This document shows positions 13,665 through 27,197 of a stretch of DNA of 64,000 bases, one piece after another. This DNA comes from Himantopus leucocephalus (lineage: Eukaryota > Chordata > Aves > Charadriiformes > Recurvirostridae). The position numbers and the translations under genes are program-made. Positions within the stretch are counted from its first letter, which is position 1, and every line of letters begins with the position of its first letter. The notes under the pieces are model-generated. The model saw only the letters and a list, made by a program, of their open reading frames with translations. It was not told where the DNA came from and made no database searches. The stretch covers positions 75,616,206 through 75,680,205 of the forward strand of contig RSEF01000001.1 of the NCBI GenBank assembly GCA_003993805.1, in the 5' to 3' direction.

Positions 13665-16485
13665 CCAGCCACCTCATAAGAGATGGAAATGAAAACCTGG
13701 AACTAAGCAGATAAATAACTGCACATCACTTAACACACAAGTGACCCTGCGGCTACCACAGGCTGGATGCTCAAAACCCAGCTGGTACCATGACTCAACA
13801 GCACCCTTCCCCTGAGGATTTCAGTGTTTCAGTGTAGATGCATAGCTCTCCGGCCACCACACGTTTTTATTATGGGCCCCAGGTGACTCTGAGCTCAGAC
13901 CTTCAGATAGAAGTGGGCAATTTTCCCAGCTGTTAATGAGGCTTCTGAGATACTGCATTTAGGATCTCATATTCACACCAAATAAAAGAAATGGTCTGCA
14001 GAGATTTCAGTGGCTCCATAAGTACCAAAACAAACCCCAGCTTCTTTGATAGGTAATCTCAGCAACTAGGAAACCTAAAAATGATTGGCATGCTCGTTCT
14101 GAAATGCTACAATGTCTGCTCCCTTGCACAAATGAGATTCCATTCCAGTCAGCTACTGCATATTTATGCTCAGCCTTTCATTAACTTATTGATCATGTGA
14201 TGATACGCTATCCTTTGCTACATTTGGGAAGTAAAACAGTGGGGAAAAAATGTGCTCTAATGGTGGGGCTATTTCATGCTTCCTGAATATTCAGTCCAAT
14301 CCTCCTGGTCTCTTTCTGTCCTCCTTTCTCCCCAAAAGCTTCATGGATCTTCAAAGACATCCCACAAGAGAGGGTGACTACCATTCCCCAGTAAGCCCCT
14401 GAGGCTGCCATTATGTGACGTGTAATTATACAGCTAAATCAGGGTCAAGCGCCTCCCTTTAAGGGTAAAATATGGTATTACACTCTAAATTCCTGTACTG
14501 CAAAAACAAACAGTGCCATCAATTCATTTCCAGTCAGACCTCCACCCCCTTGGGAAAAGCACGCAGAACTTTCTGGTGGGAAAAATAGTTTGGAACTACA
14601 ACCTCTTTATTAGAGTGAAAGCTCTTCCTTCATTCAGCTTGTCTTTCATTAGCCACCCTGGTACACTCCAGTGAGGAATGTGGCTTGAAGAGGTACTTTG
14701 AGGTCGCAAGAGGCAAGTCTCGAAGGGGTGTAATTCACTCTTGATATGTATTCATAACTCCTGACAAGATTATGAGGTCTGATCCAAAGCGAAGTAACCA
14801 CATGGCCGTTTGTAGGTAAATGTTTCTAAGGAGGGTGGCTTTTTAAGGAAGGATTCCATTACCTTGCACACAAATGAAGCATCTGTGTTCTCTGTTTTCT
14901 TTGAGCTCTCTTACTATGAATAATATCTTCCTATTTTTCTCCCTTCTGTTTGAAACACAGAGGGAACAGGTGAGGAGGAAAGGAAGGTTTTTAAATTCAT
15001 GTGTTTCCTTAATTCAACACTGGCATATTGGATGTGGGGTTGAGTAAAACTGCATTCATATCCATGGTTCATCTCTATCACTCATCTAAGAGGTGCAGGA
15101 GGAAGAGAAGAGCTCTCTCAGTCCACCTTACAGCCACGCAATAACAGACCATGGTAATGCTCTTTCCATGATCCCAGAGCAGACCAACCCATGACTTGCA
15201 AGCAAGGAGCCAGCTGATGAAGCTCAGCAGAGCATTCCAGGAGAAACAGCTCACAGTGTAAAACTGGAGCAATCCACAGAAGTTAGCAGAGTGACTCCAG
15301 ATATGCTGTGGTGGTACAAAGGTCCAAAGCAGCTATTTGTGACAGCAATGAAAAAGGGACCTTTTCTTTCCAGCCCTGAGTCTCTCCTGACATGTGCCAA
15401 CTGTATCAGTGCAGTGTCGTTGCTTCCAGTGAGGTTACATTACTGCAACTGGGAGCAAAATTTAATTCACTGTCTTCAGTGGTCATCTGAGGACAAGATT
15501 TTATGCTGCTTGTCACCTGGGTTTTGCACCAACAGCAAAAGCTGTTTTACCAGGAGCAATGGCTATTAAGCTTTATGTCTGGAGTTACTCAGTAAAAAGG
15601 AATTGTGAAATTGTGAATTTTGTTACACCAAAAACATTATTTGTAGTATGATGCCAGTCATAGTAAACATAACCACCTATGTATCACCACAGATTTAAAA
15701 ATAGATAGTCATCATTTTCATGGGCAAAACCTGAACAACGTGGTTTGGATCTTCACCCTTGCCCAAAAGCAAAATCTGTTTTTTTTGGAGTTGTTTGGGT
15801 TCCTAATGAAATCCTTAATAGTTCCTAAGCTATGCAATTTGAGAAGGAAATGGAAGATAGCCATGCTATTGAATGCATGTATTCATTTGGCATGTGAGCA
15901 GTGCCATTGCCTTCAGCAGGACTGCGCACATGAACAGGGGCAGGAGGATTGGGTCTGTTGTCTTCTACTCCGTTCTCTTTGATCCTGCAAGTGTACTTTC
16001 TGCCAAGGTCGCATCAGGCTGCAAAGGCACTTTTTGCAACTCTGTATGATCTGTGTCTGTCCTTTATTTATTCAAAATGCGTTTGCCTCTACAATTTAAT
16101 CTGCTGTTCTCTCCCTCCCCTTCCTCTTGGTGAAGTCTAATTGCAGTTTTATTCCAGGTCCATCTGGTTGCTAACGATGCTGGACATCACCGCTGAATTC
16201 ATTCTAATATTTGTTGTGTATTTTCTAGGCTGGACGCTGAATAATAATATTCTCTGAATTTGCTTTTGCTCCTGTTTCCTTCTTCCCTGTTGTAGCTAAT
16301 TGCGTAGTAATGTGTAGCTGTGGGATGATTATTCCTCCCAACGTAGATCTGCTAAGAGTTGCCTATTTCAGGCTGCAGAATAAAGAGGCAGGGGGGTTCT
16401 GGTTTTGAGGAGATTTCAAAGTCCACTCTACCAGCTCCCTTCATTGGTGTGGAACCAGCTGGGCAGTGGCTTTCTGTGCTTCATC

Positions 16486-16524
16486 TTTTTTTTTTTTTTT
16501 TTANTTTTTTTTTTTTTTTTTAAT
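16486..16524 (+). repeat. Long poly-T with one undetermined base
   Basis: Two T runs are joined by TAN (N at 16504). The single N marks an unresolved contig join or a homopolymer sequencing failure. Confidence 0.85.
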
Positions 16525-18118
16525 TTTTTCTGCCCCAAACATAACACAGTTTATAACTGTGAGTCTCGAAGCACCCTGGAGGCAGTGTTTCAGCATTTAG
16601 AAAGACACTTTTTGCCAATGTCTGCTCCATCTGATGGTTGAACCCACAGTAATTTCAGGTTCCCAAGCCTGGCTTGTGCAGTGCCAGTGCTGGGATTTTT
16701 CTTTTTTTTTTTTTTTTTCTTTTTGCTTTCTGCAACACTGCCCTGGGAACACAGACTCACACTTTACCCATGACCTGACTCTCTGGCTAAGAATAGCAGT
16801 CACAGTGCAACTTGGGTTCAGTCTCACTGGAGACATGCTGCAGCTGGGAAACAGGGAGGTCAGATTACCCATGTTCACAAAACCAAACACATAAAAGGAG
16901 CATGGAGGATTTTGTATGTTCACCTCCTTTTAGGACCACAGAACAAGGGGAAGAGGTTGGCAGAGATTTTCAGTGAGCCAAGATAAGTTTTCTTTACTCA
17001 TGACATCGACTTGGACAGGAAGTTTACACACAGAAGCTCACCTCCTGGGCTGAACAGGACCTTTTCCAAACAGGTCCTGTATCCTTATGGCCCATCCAGC
17101 CAAAAATCATGCAAGATGGGGACAGCAAGCAGTGCTGATTAGCATCTCCTGAGCCCTGCTTAGGACAATGAGATGTTTGAGATAGCCCCCAAGTACTTCT
17201 GCACAACAAAATGAAGGTATGAGTTTAGCACAAGCTAGTGGATCTGCCATAGTTTGTCCTGGACAGCTGATGTTGCAGTGTTGCTGTGGCACTCCCTCTA
17301 GCATGAGTGAGCAACAGGTCACTTTGAGCGCTTGCTAGGCCGACTTTGCTCTCGTTCTTACACCTTCCTGGTGGGATGCGCCAGCAGATGCTACATTCAC
17401 ACCTTCATTTTGTGGTGCAGATGTGCTTTCACAGTAATGAAAATACCAGTCCTGCTCTGTACTTTTAAGACAGGAGCTAAAGCATTAGTAATAGAAACTG
17501 TTTGGCTAATGGCTGTTGTAATACTCATTCTGACTGGGTAAAGATAAAGGTGACAACCAGTGAAGTTTAAATAGCACATCCCCAGCTCGACTGTGCACTC
17601 TGCTCCATCGTGACGCAGCAGCCGGCCGTTCCCAGCACCAGCACAGAGCATTACATCTGGAACACGGACTGGTGGATTGATATTCATACTGGCAGAAGGG
17701 GAGCTGGTTTTTGAGAGAACTGTATGGCACCATTCCTTTGCTCTTTCCCCAGCCAAATCAAGGCCAAATGGGGAAGGGTACTGTGTTGCTAGAAATCGGA
17801 GATGTCTGGAGGAGCTGGTCCCGCAAGCCTTACTCCTGTGAGCAGCCATGCTCAAAGCACTCTATGTGGCTTCCCTTCACCCCCCATCCCAGAGTCGGAG
17901 GGGAGGGGTGACAGCCCTGGGATCGCATTAGCTGGATAGGGGCTGCTCACACAAGTCAGGGAACCCAGGACTGGGCTACAGCTTGAGATGCAACAAGTAG
18001 ACTTAAGAGGAAAACCCCTTGAGTATTAGGGCAGTAATTCTAATGGTAATTTTGAACTGTTTTTGTCTGTCTAACATTCCTTTTTAATCCCCATCCTGCC
18101 TGCCCCTTCCTTATGTAG

Positions 18119-19027
<909 letters not shown>

Positions 19028-22000
19028 TAGTTTTGAAGCTCTCTTTTTTTGTTTTGGTTTGGTTTGGTTTTATTCTGTTTTAATTTTTGGAACGACTTAA
19101 AAGGACTTTTTGACTGTTGCATCATTTTCTTCCCTTCATAATCCGCCTGGCATGAATTAAACTGTATAGCAGGAAAAGTGATGGGAAACGTGGAGTGTAA
19201 GTGAAAAAGCTATTTGTGCCATGGGAAGTTGCTAGAATAGTCCCAGGCCAGCACTTTGGTCTACCCAGTGTTATGCTTTGTTTCCCATGGCAGTTCAATA
19301 CTCTCCACCCCACAGAGATCTAAAGGTCAGTTCTTTCGAGGTGGAACTGCGGGAACCAAACCAAGAATCCTCCCTGTGCCTCCTCACCCAGGCTTCCTCC
19401 AAAAGAAATAAAGACCGTATCATCTCTGTTCAGAGGAACCTGCTCCTAATGCTTAGTTTCCTGATTTGAAAAAAGGTAGATAAAATAAAAACAAGGCAGA
19501 AAGCCCAAAGTAAAACAAAGTGACAGAGTTTCAACCCAGCTTTTTGGGTTTGCAACCCAGTTTGCTCCATCTCACAAATTCTACCAGCACAACTGACACT
19601 GATTGGCCCCACTGGTGCCCATCTCAGCAGACAGGTGAAGGACTGAATGAGCCACGGAGACTGAAATGAGCAGCTGGTGTTCAAGGAATAAATCATAAGG
19701 CACACTTGTGGATGGATACAGAATTACAGGATAAATAGACAAAAGGCAGGCAGGAAGCACACAGATTCCCAAAAGAAAGATTACAAAGGACCCACTGAGT
19801 TTATGAGCACGGACAAAAATTACACTGCAAAATCCATCTTAGCAAGGCCAGGGAAATATGAAGATTGAAAGAAAATTCCTGTAAATATGTTAATGAAAAG
19901 CAAATCAATCATGAATTTGCAAAATGATGTGGTTCTTGAATAAACATTCCAGCTAGGAATTGTTGTGTACTATAGAGGCAATCCATCGCAAGCAGAAAAG
20001 TGACAGCATAGTTTTCACTCAGTGCTGTGTTTAGGGAAAAATGTAGGCAACATTTTGAAAAAATCAAAATGCCCTACTTTGAACTTTCCAAACAAAATGT
20101 TTTCATATCTTGGTTTTGGTTTAATTTCTGTTAAACTTCATTTTTTTAGTTCTGAAAGAAGGACATGTATCCAAGTTGCAATATTTTTATTTAGAATAAA
20201 TGAAATCTTTTATTTGACACCAGTCTATTTTCTTTGCCTTTTGAGAGAATGGAAAATAGTTTCTAACTGAAAACGAACGGGGGTTTTTTTGCATCTCTTA
20301 AATGTCCTACTTTCTGCTCTAATTTCCCCCAGAATGTTGTAAACAATTTTGGTTACCCTTTTACTACAGAGAGACTAGGATTGCGCTGACTTTGCAGAGG
20401 GAAGTTACAATGATCAGCAGGCTGAAGTTGTTAATTTTAAAGAATGAAATGAAAGCCTTTTTTATGCCACATTTGTCGCAAGAAAACTAAATGGGGAACC
20501 TGGCAAGAGCCTTCAGGTTGTGAAAAAGTTCCATTCTCATCCATAGAGGCAGAACTGTACATGGTAATTGTGGAAATGAGTACAGTTAATAAGAGATGAA
20601 TTATGCTAAACTTCAGCAAGACTTTCCTGACTGATGTATTTGAATCTGTAGAAAAGGCTTTCAAGCAGAAAGGAGGGAAATCCTAGTGTTTTGCTAAATA
20701 AATGGAGGCCCATCATAATCAGAAACGCTGTACTGGAAGGAAAATCTAATGGATCCTTTTGAAAAAGTTCACAGTAATTTCCTATAAATTAAAGAACTTT
20801 TTACATCATGGTTTAAGATACTTTGATATACATCTCATTAAACTTTAGTCTTCTGAGAGGAAGACAGATAGCCACCCGGGCTTCCTCTTACAGTTAGTGG
20901 AGAGAAATGCACACCTTCCCAGGCCAACTGATGCCTCCCTGTACGTGTCTATGACAGGGAAAATGAATTGTCCTTTAGAGGTGCCCATCCAGTGACTGGA
21001 GAGTGTCTAGGTTTGTTAGGTTTGTCTAGACACCCAGCTCTCAGACGCTAAACTTAAGCAGGATAAATCGCATTCATTCTCAGCATGTTGTCAAGAAGGT
21101 CACGCTGCTGCTAATTGTGCTGGGTTCAGATCTTCAGTCTCCAGGGCTATCCATATTGGTGTATTTAATTACCACTGACAAGGCTCCCTCTCTTTTCCGT
21201 TCTGTCTAAATTCAAGTTCATGTCAGCCAAGGCCCAGAATCCAGTTTTTGGTTGCAGAAATCTGTGAAAAATGAGGGCGTGCCTCTGTCCAAACAGCCAT
21301 CACCTGTCTTAGTTGAGGAGGCAGCAGGAGCCGCCCTGACTCTTTCAGTTAGGGTTATGAATAGCAATTCATGATGGTCCCTCTGTTTCCTCTAAAGAAT
21401 CCTTTCCTTCTATACAGTTTTTACAGATTTCTGCACACGTCTTTTTGTTACCTGGCATGTTTAAATCTTCTCTTTTTATCTAGGCAAGTCCTTTGCTACT
21501 AGTTTCTAATGTTTGTTACTAAAAACTTGCACAATCTTTTGATGCACTGATAAATGAGCAGCAGCTATGGATGGAGTTTGTTCTGAAATGTTCTGAAATC
21601 CCTTTGCACTTATAACCCTTATTGAATAAGAGAATGTTTTGTATGTTGGTTTGTCCTGTCGGATTCCCTTCCTGCTAGCAGCACTTGATATGTTATATCT
21701 GTAGCAGATGGGCTTTGGAAGTAGCAGCCTATCTTGGACGGACAGTTGTCATTTCCCCAAGCGGTGTGAGGCAGTTTATCAGATACACTTCACTTCTTCT
21801 CAGGAGCTTGTTGCTTTCTTACTGTTTGTGGGTTTGAGCAAACCCTGCCTTGTGTCTCTGTACACTGTCTTGTCTTGTTCCAAGAGACCTGGAGTCTGAA
21901 AAAGAAAGAAAAAATAAACCCTAAAATGCCAGTAAGCTCCACTAATTGGAGATGTTTAGCCTGGTCAGGCACAGGTAAGATGTTTCTGCCCAACTCCTTA

Positions 22001-22244
22001 GAAGCTGCAGAATGTTTGTCGTAAGGTCTTGAAAGGTGCTGCTCTTGGAGTTAAGGGACAGTTTTCATTGTGGTCAGTTAGGGAAGATGGAGACAGCTGG
22101 CACAGGTTAATTTGACATGTGGCCATAGACATGTAAGCCTGAAATCTCTGTGAGGTTCACCAGATGTTTGCACTCAGGGGAAGCATACCCAGCAAGTGCT
22201 GAGCTGCAATAGATGTAGTTGCGATGGGAACCCGGACTGATGGG

Positions 22245-22785
22245 CTCCATAGTGTGCATGTAGGTATGCGCTTGCATCTATTTGTGCAGTTCCCCGTGCT
22301 CTGTTTTTTCCTTTTGACAATTATTTTTGTTTCTTGAAAAGGAATTTCCCAGACCAAAACCGTCATTAAGACATATGTGAGTGTGCATGGGTGGGTCTTT
22401 GTGTGTGCACTCCATTGGTTGTAGTATATGTTCCTGAATGGGTTTGGATGCCCGGGTACGGGCTACAAATCCATGGGAGAGTGTACAGACACGAATCCGT
22501 GTGTGGAGGAAAGAGAGTGTGTATGCAAGCATACCTATTTCATACGTATTTGTGTTGTGAATGGTTGTTGATGGAGACACATGGGTTGTTGTGTATGTAA
22601 CTGAGTCTATGAACATGTTTTCTGAGCCAATGTGGCTATCTTACTGTGCAAGTTTGATCTGCTTATGGGTGGGTGTTTATATCTGAGAGTTTCCTGTATG
22701 CAGGCATGTTCATCTGCATGCCTGTGGATGAGTGTACACTTGCATGTCAAGCTCAGCATATTTTTGTTAGCATGGCTGTGCATTC
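22245..22785 (+). repeat. Decayed TG-rich low-complexity region
   Basis: Frequent GTGTG, TGCATG and ATGTGT words with no perfect unit suggest an old (TG)n-derived minisatellite. It contributes four TGCATG motifs. Confidence 0.5.
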
Positions 22786-23429
22786 AAAAATAGCGAGAAG
22801 GCATGTACTCATGAGGCAGGATCCCAGGTTGCCTTCAGCATTTCTGAGTCTTTCAGGAAGCCTCTGCTTAAAACACCTCCGTGGTGTGGAGATATGTCAA
22901 GTGTTAAGTCTAGTTGCATCACATTAGGCTCACTTGCTTACTGCAACTTGGGAACATCTCCCAAGTCCCCCCAGTCAGCTCCACAAACACATGGAGATGC
23001 ATCTCGCATAACTGAGAATGTGCAAAGGGCACAGAGGAGGTTAAAGTCTGCTGGGTTTGAAAACTTCAGAGTGGCACAGTTTCTGCCAAAATAACCTTTA
23101 AATTGCCTTACTTTCAAGCTGCGTTTTCAGAGCTTTGCTTCTGAGTAGGTGTTACACAACTAACTTCCTAGCCACAAAATGAAGATCTTTTCAAAACTTT
23201 CTGGAAGTATTCTGTGACTCTAATTTGGGCCACTCTTAAGCCACTTCTTAAGTAACTAAATAGGGAGGGGAGGACTTTTTCATTTGCTATTAAAAAAGTA
23301 ATTTCCAAGGCAGAGACCACATTTACCATGAGTCAACTCTCTTTAACTGCTAAGACCAAGAATGACTTTTGGGGAATAAGATGAAAGATAGGTAATATAT
23401 GCATTCTGGGAGGTAGGGCCTGGAAGTTG

Positions 23430-23605
23430 TATTCCTTGGACTTTGACTAGATCCCTACACCTCAGCCTCCCCATCAGTAAATTGGAGATTGTTATTATTC
23501 CCTACATTAAGCAAGCATTGTCATTAGTGTTTACAAACCACTTTAAGTTCCTTAGAAGAAAACATTAAGGTGGTAAAAATGATTACTATCTATTATTATA
23601 ATAAC
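23430..23605 (+). mobile_element. MIR SINE, 3' part
   Basis: CTCAGCCTCCCCATCAGTAA, TTGGAGATTGTTATTATTCC, GTTTACAAACCACTTTAAG and a closing TATTATTATAATAA follow the remembered MIR order (cagtttcccc, gataataat, tttgtaaagcactttg, attattatt). Diverged but collinear. Confidence 0.75.
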
Positions 23606-25603
23606 AGGAAAGACAATGTTATAGGAGTTGAATAGAAGCCAGCAAATTTGGAATATATCATCCCAGAAGTAGCCTCAGGCACAGGCTTGCATTTCCTTCC
23701 TTTCCACATCAGCAGACACAGCCTGGAGTTGAGTGCCGTGAAGCTGACTGACAGCCTGCTGTCCCCTCCTCCAGGCAAAGAAAGTTGCTCAAAGAAAAGT
23801 TGTTGTGCTGTATCAAAGAGGGAAATCAAGTTTGATTTGTGCTCTGTGCTACGGTGCCCAAAGTGATGAATGAAAAACAGTCAGACCCTGAGTCACTGGG
23901 AAAGCTGCTAATGTAATGGCCTTCCTCTCAGTCAGAGAGAAAAACCGATAGGGTCCTTTTTCCTTCACCCTTTCCCCTGCCAGTGTCAGACCAAAGATTC
24001 ACTGTGGCTGAGCCTTAGTTTGAGACCAAAATGATTCTCGTAACAGTGCCCACTGAGGCAGAAGGGTCCCTGTGGCCAGCCGAGAAGTTGCCCCATCCAG
24101 CTGCAGTGTGCAGTTCACGGCATACAGATGTATGAGAGTTACGGAGGCATGTTCAGGTGGGAGCATGTGTGTCTCCAGAGCACCAACATAGCAACCAGTG
24201 ACAGTGGGGATGTCGTGTGTTTGATTCTGTCTGTCTGTCTTGAAAGGATGTCTGAGAGGGAAGGTTTGCGCTTACCTGTGAACCTGTCGCCAAGGGCTTC
24301 TGCCGATGCCTCTGAGCGTGTCTGCATGTGCGGGTACCTCTGTTTGTCAGTCGTGCCTGGGAGTGCATGAGGATGACTGAGCAAAACCATGTGGACTGGT
24401 ATCCATCCTGCCTGTTCTACTCAGTGACCATACTTGCGTGTCTGAGTGTGTCTGTGAACACTGCAAGAGGTACAGAGGAGGAGGAGGCACCCGTGACAGG
24501 TACACAATGCGATACAGCAGATGTGACGAGCCAGAGGGGTGTGCATGGATAGGAGATGGGAACTATCAGGGATAGGGAACTGGGTGACTTGTGGGTTTTT
24601 GTGAAATAATGGAATATTTCTCTTTGTAAGTTGCCCTTCTGTTGTAGCAGTACTGGTCTGAGAGTTGATGGAAATGGTGGTTTTTTTAATGAGGGAGGTG
24701 ACAGGAGGAAAAAAAAAGGAAAGTACAACGTTGTGTGTGATCTGATCCATGGTGGCATCTGGGGTATGTAGGACCTGGGTGTTTCAGGAAGTAGCACCCC
24801 TATGAAGAAGGTTAGAGAAACCCAAAACCCATCTTGCTGTATTCCTTCCCCTAGAAAACGTTGGTCAGGTCTGTTGTGCCCAGGCCTGATGGGCAGTGGT
24901 TTGTTGTTTGTCTGTCAGATAGTCAGGACAGCTGAGTACTTTATACCTTGCATTTCTGAAATGTTTTCCAAATTCTGGTCGGAAGTCAGCAGAGGGTTGC
25001 AGCTTGGTTGATTCCTGAGTAAGTGCATTAAGGCCAGAGAGAAACTAAAACATTCAGCTCCCAAGAATACTTGGAGACCTGTGCAGTGATTTCTGCTTTA
25101 GTCTTTATTACTTCTGCAGTAAAGTAGCTCAGGCTTAAACCAGGCGCATGGGGCCTTTCCTTACAGTCATCTTGCTTTTGGTGTCAAGAGGCTTCATATG
25201 ATTTCTCATGGGCTCCTGCTCCCATTCTTTGGAATATCTGACTGCCTATATTCAAGTCTCCCTCTCACCTTCTCCTGCACTTCTCCCTTTTAACCCACCC
25301 CCTGCCTTTCTTCCTTTTCTCCCTTGGTTTCCTCTCCCTTGTCTCCAGCCACACTAAACCTCACAAGTTCATTTTCACCCTCAATCAATGTGTCTGAAGG
25401 CAGAGAACCAGTGGTTTAAATCCTGCAGTCCTTATTCAGGGAGAACTGCCCCCAGGCATTTCGCCTGCGCAAGGACTGGAGCGGTTGGCCCCTGTGACAC
25501 AGTCCTATACACACACCCCCCTGCAATGGGAGCAAGGATCGGTGGAAGGACGACATACATCTAGCCTGCACCTCAGTTGGGACTGGCATTCATCTCTGTC
25601 GCT

Positions 25604-25640
25604 GTGTCTGTCTGTCTGTCTTTCTGTCTCTGCCTGTCTG
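25604..25640 (+). repeat. CTGT microsatellite
   Basis: A (CTGT)n run is interrupted by TT and CTCTGC. It is simple sequence. Confidence 0.75.
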
Positions 25641-25783
25641 GTTCTCTCCGCTTCCATGCCCTTTGCTGCTCAGATTTTGGCCATCAGCTGCCACTGGACA
25701 CAAATCTTTGCAATTCCTAGAACTTGCAAGTTCATTTACCCAAACCTTCCAGAAGAGGCAGAAAACATCTCCCTCCCTCTCTC

Positions 25784-25801
25784 CTCTCTCTCTCTCTCTC
25801 A
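25784..25801 (+). repeat. CT microsatellite
   Basis: A short (TC)n run. It is simple sequence. Confidence 0.75.
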
Positions 25802-26004
25802 AATGTCGTCTGGGTAGCAGAGGCCTCCAAATTATGTAGCAAAGGGCTGGAGAAGCACAGTGGCTTCTTTTGACATCTTGTGTTGTCATACCCTTACTGC
25901 TGCCATCCTAGAAGTTGTATGTAGTCCTGAGCTATCCCTGTGTGTGTGTATATGTATGTATATATGATTGTTTTCTTTTTGGAAAAACTCCTGATAAAAT
26001 TGAT

Positions 26005-26023
26005 GGGGGGGAGGGGGGAGGAG
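26005..26023 (+). repeat. G-rich run (GGGGGGGAGGGGGGAGGAG)
   Basis: Two long G runs are separated by single A. It could form a G-quadruplex on the + strand and therefore in the nascent RNA. Confidence 0.5.
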
Positions 26024-27097
26024 AAGTGGATTTAGTTTGCTTTTTTTAATATCTGGTGGTGTTTTTATCGCTAGAGTAATTCAGGTAACACACCACGGTG
26101 GCCCCAGCTTCTATATGTAGGAAGCCACGTTGAAGCATGGTTGTGAGCTGTAGCAACAGCAAATGCCAGTACACAGTGCTTTGTTTTGCCTTTGGTGAAC
26201 ATCAGGAGAGCTGCCCTGAACTCTTCCCCAAATTAGGCTTAGATTGATTTGAATTTGATCCCCTCTTATGCTTAATCAACAATCCTAGTGCATGTTTTTC
26301 ACCCTGTGTTGGTGAGACAGGAGTATGGTAAGACTATCTGACCACAACCATGTTTGAACAGGGTTATTTTGTTTTTATTTATGTATATTTTTGTCACGAA
26401 GATGGGGCCTTTTTGTTTTCTCTTTTGACTTGAGAATGTTGGTATTCTGAGTGCATTTCCAGAGTTCATGATATGATCTGCCCATTCAAAGAGGTGATTT
26501 TGGTAACTGCACAACTTTTTCTATAAGGAAATCTACATGAAATGTGGGCAAACAAAAAAAATGTATGTATTTTTTGCAGAAAAGGGGATAGTAAATGCAA
26601 ATGACTCCTTCCTCAGTTTACCCGAGTATTTGAGCTGTTACTGATGACTAGCAATATTAGCACCATAAGAAGAAAGCATGTTGCTTCCATGGGGAAAACC
26701 ACTTTGAAAGACCACTCTCCACACTACCCAGTTTTGAGGAAATACCTCAATATTGTGATTTCCACAAAACTACTTGTTATACTTGGCTTCCAACGTTATT
26801 CCAGGTGCATGGAATAATCAGAATGTATTTTAATGCAGGGGAGATTTAAGAGCAGCATAAAAATGAATTTGCTGTGCTGGATAAATATAACTACACACAT
26901 GCTAGTTAATTAAAATTTGAGAAACAGAAGATAAAGAATCCAGGAGAACAAATTCTTAAAAGCTAATTGTAAAAGCAGTAAAAAGAAAGTTAGAGAGCCC
27001 TATAGCTTTAAGACTTGATGCACAAACCTGTCTGGATTCCTTCTGAGTGAAAATGTTTAGAGCTTTCTCTAAAATGGTGGGGCACAGCACCTCACTG

Positions 27098-27197
27098 NNN
27101 NNNNNNNNNNNNNNNNNNNNNNNNNNNNNNNNNNNNNNNNNNNNNNNNNNNNNNNNNNNNNNNNNNNNNNNNNNNNNNNNNNNNNNNNNNNNNNNNN
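27098..27197. other. Assembly gap, 100 N
   Basis: This is a run of exactly 100 N with a poly-A stretch directly after it. The size is probably unknown. No CACNA1C exon is expected here. Confidence 0.99.

Noticed and set aside
17397..17855. 152-codon open frame on the - strand.
   Set aside because: No similarity to a known family, no splice or promoter context, and a length expected by chance in a 64 kb window.
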